Notes under the pieces: generated by a model | Seen by the model: only the letters and a program-made list of their open reading frames with translations | Told to the model about the DNA's origin: nothing | Database searches by the model: none | Shown: positions 14,083 through 19,154 of the stretch, in pieces | Layout: each line of letters starts with the position of its first letter | How positions within the stretch are numbered: position 1 is the stretch's first letter | NCBI GenBank assembly: GCA_964632995.1 | Contig: CAZWDL010000132.1 | Location: 1 to 19,154 of the forward strand | DNA length: 19,154 bases | Reading direction: 5' to 3' | From: CAZWDL01 sp964632995 | GTDB taxonomy: Bacteria; Bacteroidota; Bacteroidia; Chitinophagales; Saprospiraceae | Program-made: the position numbers and the translations under genes

Positions 14083-16842
14083 CTATTGCAAGGAACCGCT
14101 TCTATCTGTCAGGTTATGAATCGTATTTTGAATTTTTCCATTTACTACTGAGCCATTTTCCCCCTTGAGATCGTAGGTGATTTCCATTTGCCAGACCGGG
14201 GCTATATCAGGTAGTGCGATAAATACTGTTTGGTCATCCTCCGCCAGTATGACAACTTCAATTTTCATCGGCGCTTCGTTATACCGGTCAGAACCGTAGG
14301 CAGCAGATCGTTTCAATTCCCAGGCCTGCACCCCAAAGTTGGCAGCCCTTACCGAACTGCGATCCAGCGGCGCGGAGAATTTGAGGCGTATGCCGTCCTT
14401 AAAGGCATTCAGTTCAACAGGCACGTACACCGGTTCGCCGGTATAACGCACCCGGTAGAGTCCGCCGTCCCGGCCTACTTGTATGGATCCCCAGGCCGAC
14501 ATGCCGCAGGCATACAGGTGCCCGTCTCCGGGATTGAACCGACCGCGCATGACTCCTGTCTGAAAGGCCGGTATGGGAAGCGTACTGATTCCTCCCTGCT
14601 TTTGACCGTTCACTTCCTCATGAGGCACGATCAGCACTTTCCCATAGCCGTAGGAGAGGTGAATTAGTTTGCCGTTTAAAGGCCCCCACTTTTCTGAGTC
14701 TACCCAAAGTAATTCGGAAGGGGAAATATCCATTTCCCGGTCTACCCAGGCCATAGGGGGTTCCATGGCATTGATGGAGGGATCATCCGGCGCATGGTAC
14801 CCCCACATATTCCCGTAGAAAGCTTTTTGATCTATCCAGTTGATCCGGTTCATTGGATTCCAGTGACCTTCCTGGTCGGTGAGGATGAAAGATCCGTCCG
14901 GGTTAATACAAACCCCGTTGGGCGCCCGGAAGCCCCAGGCTATGACCTCAGAGTTGGAGCCGTCTTTACTGACCTCAATCAGAGTGCCATGTTGTGGAAC
15001 CAGGGCTTCCCGGGCGTGCCGGGCGCCCTTGGCGTAGTAGAAATTGCCGGCTTTATCGGTCTGTAGTCCCAGGGCAAATTCGTGGAAGTGATCGGTGACC
15101 TGATGATCGTTGTTGAAGCTCTCATAATAATCAATATGGCCATCGTCATTCAGGTCTCGTAAGCGCACCAATTGGTCTCTGCAGGTGACAAAGATTTGTT
15201 CCTCAACTACCTTGACCCCCAGAGGCTGGAATAATCCGGAAGCAATCCTTCGCCATTTGAGGGTGGATTTACCTGTAGTGAGTCCCTCAACCGTCCAGAC
15301 GTCACCTTCGGTACATACGATTACCGCCCTATTGGGATCTTTGAAGAAATCGATCCCACCCATACGAAGGCGGCTATTCCACTTGTTGTCTGTCGGTGCG
15401 GTCAGAAGATCAACCTGGAAGGGGCCTTCAGAGCGGCTTTCACTGATGGTAGTGGTCATGATTTCCGGATAGTGGTCGGGTCCGCCTTTGGTAAATTCCT
15501 CCAGGGAAACCGGATCGGCCGATTGTTCAGCGAATGCTTCCAGGCCTTCCTGTGAAGGAGCGATAAACAGCTTGACCATGCGCTCTCCGCTACCCGTAAA
15601 ACTCAGGTAGGTCTGTCCATTCTCCGTACTGAGCTGCACGCCATCTCCTTTGACAACTACCCCGTTTGCGGCGGGGGCGACATGGGTTTTTAGCTCTGGG
15701 GAGGCATTGGTTACATGAAGGTTTCGGATGTAAACAGGCGTTTTTTCATCGTACGCTACATCGGGGTACTCCAGGATATCCGCCTTCCCTACATAGTAGG
15801 AAATGATCACTTTTTCCTCGAAATGATAGATCCCCTTCAATCGAGCCCAGGTTTTGGGCAGCGGCCCGAATTGCCGGCCGTCGCGAGCGGTGAATCGCGG
15901 ATCATCGAAGGCGCCCGTATTGGGGTTGGCCCATCCGGGAGCGACCGGATTACTAAAATGCAACTCCCCGATCGTCCTCGGCGAAATATTGTGCCGGTCA
16001 TTTAGCAGAATGCCCTCCCAGTCGATAAAGCCTTTACCGGACCAGCCCCCGGCCACCCGCAACAGATCGTGATCAAAAATCATCCACGATTTCCCCTTTG
16101 AAACACCACCTTCACCCTCATCCAGTCTTACCGCAATGCCCTTGTAGGCAAAATTGGCGGAAGACCAATCTTCGTCGGGGAGGGGCGATCTTCCTCCCGA
16201 CATTTTCCGCTCAGGGGTGTCTTCCCCGGCTAATTCGTAAGTGTTGATCAAAAAATCTCCGTAGTCCATATCCGACCAGGGTGTTCTCTCCTGAGGTTCC
16301 GGACCTTTCGAATCGCCCACCGGCAAGCCATCCAGGTAGCTCGAATCAACGCTGGAATAGTTTTCCGGATCGTATTCCTGCATATACGCTTCCCGGATAA
16401 ACTGGATTACCGCATACTTTTCAACCGGGGTCAGCTGCACCTGTGGAGGCATAGCGCCGTACCCCCGGGTCAGCACCTGGTACATAGAATAGGGATCACT
16501 GCCGACCTTGTAGGTGCCTTCCCAAAACTTTTGAGCCACCGGTAAAGACCCGGCATATTCGGGGGTTCCATGACAGTTCTGACAAACCGAACCGTAGATC
16601 TTCATGCCAAATGCTGCATACTCTTCCGGATTTTCCACCACCTCCCGGATTAAGCCTGCATGATCAACATTGGCTTCATAATCCGGAAGCTGATCAGTGG
16701 TCAGGGTAAATAAATCTTCCGGACTTAACCCGGAGTTGCTTCTTCCACATCCGGTCAGGATCATTGAGGTGAGTACTATGGCATTTGTAAAGAGCAGCCA
16801 TGAAAGAGTTAGCCTCCAGCTGTAAGTGTTGAATCGATTCAT
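14083..16842 (-). CDS. Cytochrome c / DUF6797-like / beta-propeller lipoprotein
   Basis: A 919-residue multidomain lipoprotein. The N-terminal signal ends in a lipobox (LTGC, Cys32). A cytochrome c domain follows (about 70-155), with CQNCH at 87-91 and Met131 in GAMPP as likely sixth ligand. Residues about 215-380 resemble the DUF6797 region found beside cytochromes in Planctomycetes-type proteins (GGWSGKGFIDWEG, NDRHNISPRT). Residues about 490-800 look like a six-bladed beta-propeller of the sorbosone/soluble glucose dehydrogenase kind (GLFQPLGVKV, AWGFRAPNGVCINPDG, TDQEGHW). It carries an EF-hand-like loop, DLNDDGHIDYYE (563-574). The end (806-905) looks like an Ig-like sandwich. It probably oxidises a sugar or polyol at the envelope and passes electrons to its own heme; cofactor and substrate are unproven. 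Codon use looks less GC-biased than its neighbours, by eye. Confidence 0.85.
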   Translation of the reverse strand: MNRFNTYSWRLTLSWLLFTNAIVLTSMILTGCGRSNSGLSPEDLFTLTTDQLPDYEANVDHAGLIREVVENPEEYAAFGMKIYGSVCQNCHGTPEYAGSLPVAQKFWEGTYKVGSDPYSMYQVLTRGYGAMPPQVQLTPVEKYAVIQFIREAYMQEYDPENYSSVDSSYLDGLPVGDSKGPEPQERTPWSDMDYGDFLINTYELAGEDTPERKMSGGRSPLPDEDWSSANFAYKGIAVRLDEGEGGVSKGKSWMIFDHDLLRVAGGWSGKGFIDWEGILLNDRHNISPRTIGELHFSNPVAPGWANPNTGAFDDPRFTARDGRQFGPLPKTWARLKGIYHFEEKVIISYYVGKADILEYPDVAYDEKTPVYIRNLHVTNASPELKTHVAPAANGVVVKGDGVQLSTENGQTYLSFTGSGERMVKLFIAPSQEGLEAFAEQSADPVSLEEFTKGGPDHYPEIMTTTISESRSEGPFQVDLLTAPTDNKWNSRLRMGGIDFFKDPNRAVIVCTEGDVWTVEGLTTGKSTLKWRRIASGLFQPLGVKVVEEQIFVTCRDQLVRLRDLNDDGHIDYYESFNNDHQVTDHFHEFALGLQTDKAGNFYYAKGARHAREALVPQHGTLIEVSKDGSNSEVIAWGFRAPNGVCINPDGSFILTDQEGHWNPMNRINWIDQKAFYGNMWGYHAPDDPSINAMEPPMAWVDREMDISPSELLWVDSEKWGPLNGKLIHLSYGYGKVLIVPHEEVNGQKQGGISTLPIPAFQTGVMRGRFNPGDGHLYACGMSAWGSIQVGRDGGLYRVRYTGEPVYVPVELNAFKDGIRLKFSAPLDRSSVRAANFGVQAWELKRSAAYGSDRYNEAPMKIEVVILAEDDQTVFIALPDIAPVWQMEITYDLKGENGSVVNGKIQNTIHNLTDRSGSLQ

Positions 16843-16994
16843 CGTTGGTTCTTTTCGAAATGATTGGACCTTTGGTTAAGGTACTCATAATGTATTAATT
16901 AAAATGCATAAGTTTTTTCTTACGAAAAGATCAGTAATCTGTCAGATGAAGTTCTGTTCATGATGCCTCCACCAACTTCTTTGCCCTTCCACGA

Positions 16995-17002
16995 CAAAAA
17001 TA
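16995..17002 (-). promoter_or_regulatory. Possible -7 box for the cytochrome/propeller gene
   Basis: The minus strand reads TATTTTTG, matching TAnnTTTG. TTTC lies near the expected -33 position instead of TTTG. The leader to ATG 16842 would be about 145 bases. This is a consensus match in an AT-rich gap, so chance is possible. Confidence 0.3.
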
Positions 17003-17044
17003 CCGGCAACAAAGCCGATCCCGAAAGCGTTTTTTACATAACTT

Positions 17045-17064
17045 AATCTGGGTTAACCCGGATT
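17045..17064. promoter_or_regulatory. 20-bp palindrome upstream of the PorE-like gene
   Basis: The sequence reads as AATC, one mismatch, GGGTTAACCC, one mismatch, GATT. That is 18 of 20 positions palindromic, and the two odd positions can form T-G pairs in RNA. It ends 24 bases before the ATG and just before a Shine-Dalgarno-like AGAGGAA, so it is well placed to be an operator for a dimeric regulator or a 5' UTR hairpin. Confidence 0.45.
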
Positions 17065-17088
17065 ATAATCAAACCAGAGGAACTTACT

Positions 17089-19092
17089 ATGAAGAAGCGC
17101 TTGTATTACGCCTTTCCCCTGCTGTTGCTGGCTGTATCTTTTGTCAGCTGTAACTACGTCATGAAAGTGCGCGACGGCCGCATGGCCTACGAGGTGAAAC
17201 AATACGCCGTGGCGGTGGATATGCTCCAAAAAGAGTACGATAAGGCCAAAACGCGGATTGAAAAAGGGCAACTGGCCTATCTGATGGGCCTTTCCTATAA
17301 AGAGCTCCACCAGAGCGAAGAATCCATCCAATGGTTTCAGACGGCCTACGACTACGGCGCCGGGGTAGATGCTTTGAAGGAAATGGCCTATGCCCTCAAA
17401 CGTTCGGAGCGGTACAAAGAAGCGATAGACGCTTTTAAGACCCTGGGCATGGAAATCGGCAGCCCCTATGAGTACCGCCGTGAGATCAACGCCTGCGAAG
17501 TGGCTGTCGGCTGGAAAAACATCAACTATCCCGAATACCGGATCGAGGTGTCGCAGTTCAACTCCGGCGATGCCGATTACGCCCCTTTTCCCTACAAAGA
17601 CAACCAGCTCATCTTCACCTCTGACCGGCAGAAAAGCACCGGTGACGAGACGTATAAATGGACCGGCAACGCCTTCTCCGATCTCTTTGTCGTCGACCTG
17701 GGTTCCAATGCTGTCTCCTCCTTCAACGATCAATTGAACACAACGCAAAACGAGGGCACGATCGCGCTGAATGATTCCTATACTGAGGTATTTTTTACAC
17801 GATGCTACGGCGGCAAAAACCAGGACGCCTACTGTAAGATCATGAAAAGCCAGGCCAGCGGCGAAAGCTGGAGCACTCCCACAGCGCTGGATTTTATCCA
17901 GGACGGCATCAACTACGGGCACCCCAGCCTCTCGGCCGACGGCCGTTCTCTCTACTTCTCCTGTAACCATCCCGACGGCTGGGGCGGCTACGACATCTGG
18001 GTGTCGGAACGCACGGAAGACGGCGAGTGGGGCCCGCCGCTGGTGCTCGGCCGCTCGATCAACACCATCGGCAATGAAAAATTCCCTACAGTTGACAACG
18101 ATACGCTCTATTTCTCTTCCGACTTTCACACCGGAATGGGGGGGCTCGATATTTTTAAAACCTACAAGCTGAACAACGACAGCTGGGCGCCGGCCTACAA
18201 CCTCAAACCGCCGGTCAACTCCGGCGCCGATGACTTCGGCTACATCGTCGACCGGCAATCGCCCCGCGATCCGGAGGTGCTACAGGTCGGTTACTTCACT
18301 TCCACCCGCGACGAGGGCATCGGCGGAGATGATATCTACCGCTTTGAGAAGATTACGCCGCCCGAACCGGAAATAGCCGAAGAGGAACCCGAGGAATTAG
18401 AGTACAAAATGGTGCTCAACGGCTACGTGCTGGAAAAGATCTACGAAACGCCCAACGACCCCAACAGCCGCGTGCTGGGCCGCCGCCCACTCGACTCGGC
18501 GACGGTGAATATCGCTTTCGGTAATAAAACCAAGGAAGTGACCGTCGGCGAAGACGGCTTCTTCTCGCTTGAGCTGGAAGAGGGTACCGACTACGAATTC
18601 CTGGCCCGCAAGGAAAACTACCTGACCAACGATGAAAAATTCAGCACCAAGGGCGTTGGTAAAGATCCCAACAACCCCGTACGCACCTTCGAAGTCGAGA
18701 TCGTCCTCGATAAAATCTTTATCGATAAGGAAATCGTGCTGGAAAATATCTACTACGACTTCGACAAGTGGGACATCCGCGACGATGCCAAACCCACCCT
18801 CAACGAACTGGCCAAAAACCTGAAACTAAATCCGGAAATCGATATCCAGATGGGCTCGCATACCGACTGCCGCGGCAGCAACAGCTACAATCAGCAACTT
18901 TCCCAAAAACGCGCCCAGTCGGCCGTCGACTACCTCATCTCCCAGGGCATCGACCCCGGACGACTGGAAGCCCGCGGCTACGGCGAAAGCCAGCCGGCAG
19001 TGGACTGCGTCTGCTCGCGCTGTACGGAGGATGAACACCAGCTGAACCGGCGCACGACGTTTAAAATTGTGGATCCGGAGTTTAGGAATTAA
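17089..19092 (+). CDS. PorE-like OmpA-family lipoprotein (TPR, beta-propeller, CarboxypepD_reg-like, OmpA_C)
   Basis: A 667-residue lipoprotein (lipobox FVSC, Cys21). Domains in order: TPR-like helices (about 29-140), and a PD40/WD40-like beta-propeller (about 150-425) with blades marked by QLIFTSDRQ, SLYFSCNHPDGWGGYDIW, LYFSSDFHTGMGGLDIF and GYFTSTRDEGIGGDDIY. An acidic Pro/Glu linker follows, then a carboxypeptidase-regulatory-like sandwich (about 439-540). The OmpA C-terminal peptidoglycan-binding domain (about 552-662) has SHTDCRG (Asp593) and LSQKRAQSA (Arg608). This order matches PorE, the outer-membrane lipoprotein that ties the type IX secretion machinery to peptidoglycan. Bacteroidota carry several paralogues, so PorE itself is not proven. 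An AGAGGAA sequence 8 bases before the ATG is an unusually good ribosome-binding site for this phylum. Conserved Cys residues (DCVCSRC) lie near the end. Confidence 0.9.
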   Translation: MKKRLYYAFPLLLLAVSFVSCNYVMKVRDGRMAYEVKQYAVAVDMLQKEYDKAKTRIEKGQLAYLMGLSYKELHQSEESIQWFQTAYDYGAGVDALKEMAYALKRSERYKEAIDAFKTLGMEIGSPYEYRREINACEVAVGWKNINYPEYRIEVSQFNSGDADYAPFPYKDNQLIFTSDRQKSTGDETYKWTGNAFSDLFVVDLGSNAVSSFNDQLNTTQNEGTIALNDSYTEVFFTRCYGGKNQDAYCKIMKSQASGESWSTPTALDFIQDGINYGHPSLSADGRSLYFSCNHPDGWGGYDIWVSERTEDGEWGPPLVLGRSINTIGNEKFPTVDNDTLYFSSDFHTGMGGLDIFKTYKLNNDSWAPAYNLKPPVNSGADDFGYIVDRQSPRDPEVLQVGYFTSTRDEGIGGDDIYRFEKITPPEPEIAEEEPEELEYKMVLNGYVLEKIYETPNDPNSRVLGRRPLDSATVNIAFGNKTKEVTVGEDGFFSLELEEGTDYEFLARKENYLTNDEKFSTKGVGKDPNNPVRTFEVEIVLDKIFIDKEIVLENIYYDFDKWDIRDDAKPTLNELAKNLKLNPEIDIQMGSHTDCRGSNSYNQQLSQKRAQSAVDYLISQGIDPGRLEARGYGESQPAVDCVCSRCTEDEHQLNRRTTFKIVDPEFRN

Positions 19093-19154
19093 CGGGGGCT
19101 TACGTTTACGAAACCTCGAAGGTGTATCGATTACCCATATCTTTGGTCGGTACT

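Noticed and set aside
13786..14151. Short plus-strand frame of 121 residues after secDF
   Set aside because: It begins inside the secDF terminator, runs through the hairpin repeat and ends inside the opposite-strand cytochrome gene; no protein-like features.
17053..18258. Minus-strand open frame of 401 residues over the PorE-like gene
   Set aside because: It is a Val/Gly/Asp-rich antisense shadow; the plus strand carries a full multidomain lipoprotein.

Overview
The window looks like chromosomal DNA from a GC-rich member of the Bacteroidota, probably Saprospiria/Lewinella-like. The placement is an inference from gene content. It rests on a single-chain SecDF fusion, a PorE-like TPR/beta-propeller/OmpA lipoprotein of the type IX secretion kind, lipoproteins with Bacteroidota-style signal peptides, weak Shine-Dalgarno sequences and several TAnnTTTG -7 promoter boxes. 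No tRNA, rRNA, CRISPR array or intact insertion sequence was seen.

Layout. 1-447: 3' part of a zinc-dependent alcohol dehydrogenase, followed by a stem-loop. 613-2010: a di-heme cytochrome c lipoprotein of the cytochrome-c-peroxidase/RoxA-like kind. 2097-2406 (-): a broken Uma2-family nuclease gene whose middle has been lost. 2518-4476 (-) and 4677-5267 (+): two divergent genes for exported proteins of unknown function. 5268-8664 (-): four genes on the minus strand, which in transcription order encode a small membrane protein, a Tat-exported molybdopterin sulfite-oxidase-type enzyme, a membrane-anchored monoheme cytochrome c and a fatty acid hydroxylase/sterol desaturase-like membrane protein. 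The last gene has its own likely promoter. 8830-9804 (+): a D-2-hydroxyacid dehydrogenase. 9871-10356 (-): a Kbp/YgaU-like BON-LysM protein. 10666-13743 (+): secDF with a clear terminator. 13956-14020: a long perfect-core hairpin repeat. 14083-16842 (-): a 919-residue lipoprotein joining cytochrome c, a DUF6797-like region and a sorbosone-dehydrogenase-like beta-propeller. 17089-19092 (+): the PorE-like lipoprotein, preceded by a 20-bp palindrome.

How the genes fit together. Much of the window concerns the cell envelope. Electrons from sulfite would pass from the molybdoenzyme to the neighbouring anchored cytochrome. Two other exported cytochrome lipoproteins suggest further extracytoplasmic oxidations. 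SecDF supports export of these proteins, and the PorE-like protein probably links the outer membrane to peptidoglycan.

Nothing here is clearly a new defence or mobile system. The most unusual items are the deletion-joined Uma2 remnant, the hairpin repeat with a GCGAAGC apex, the divergent pair of unknown exported proteins, and the sulfite-oxidation cluster with its acidic-linker cytochrome and extra small membrane protein.
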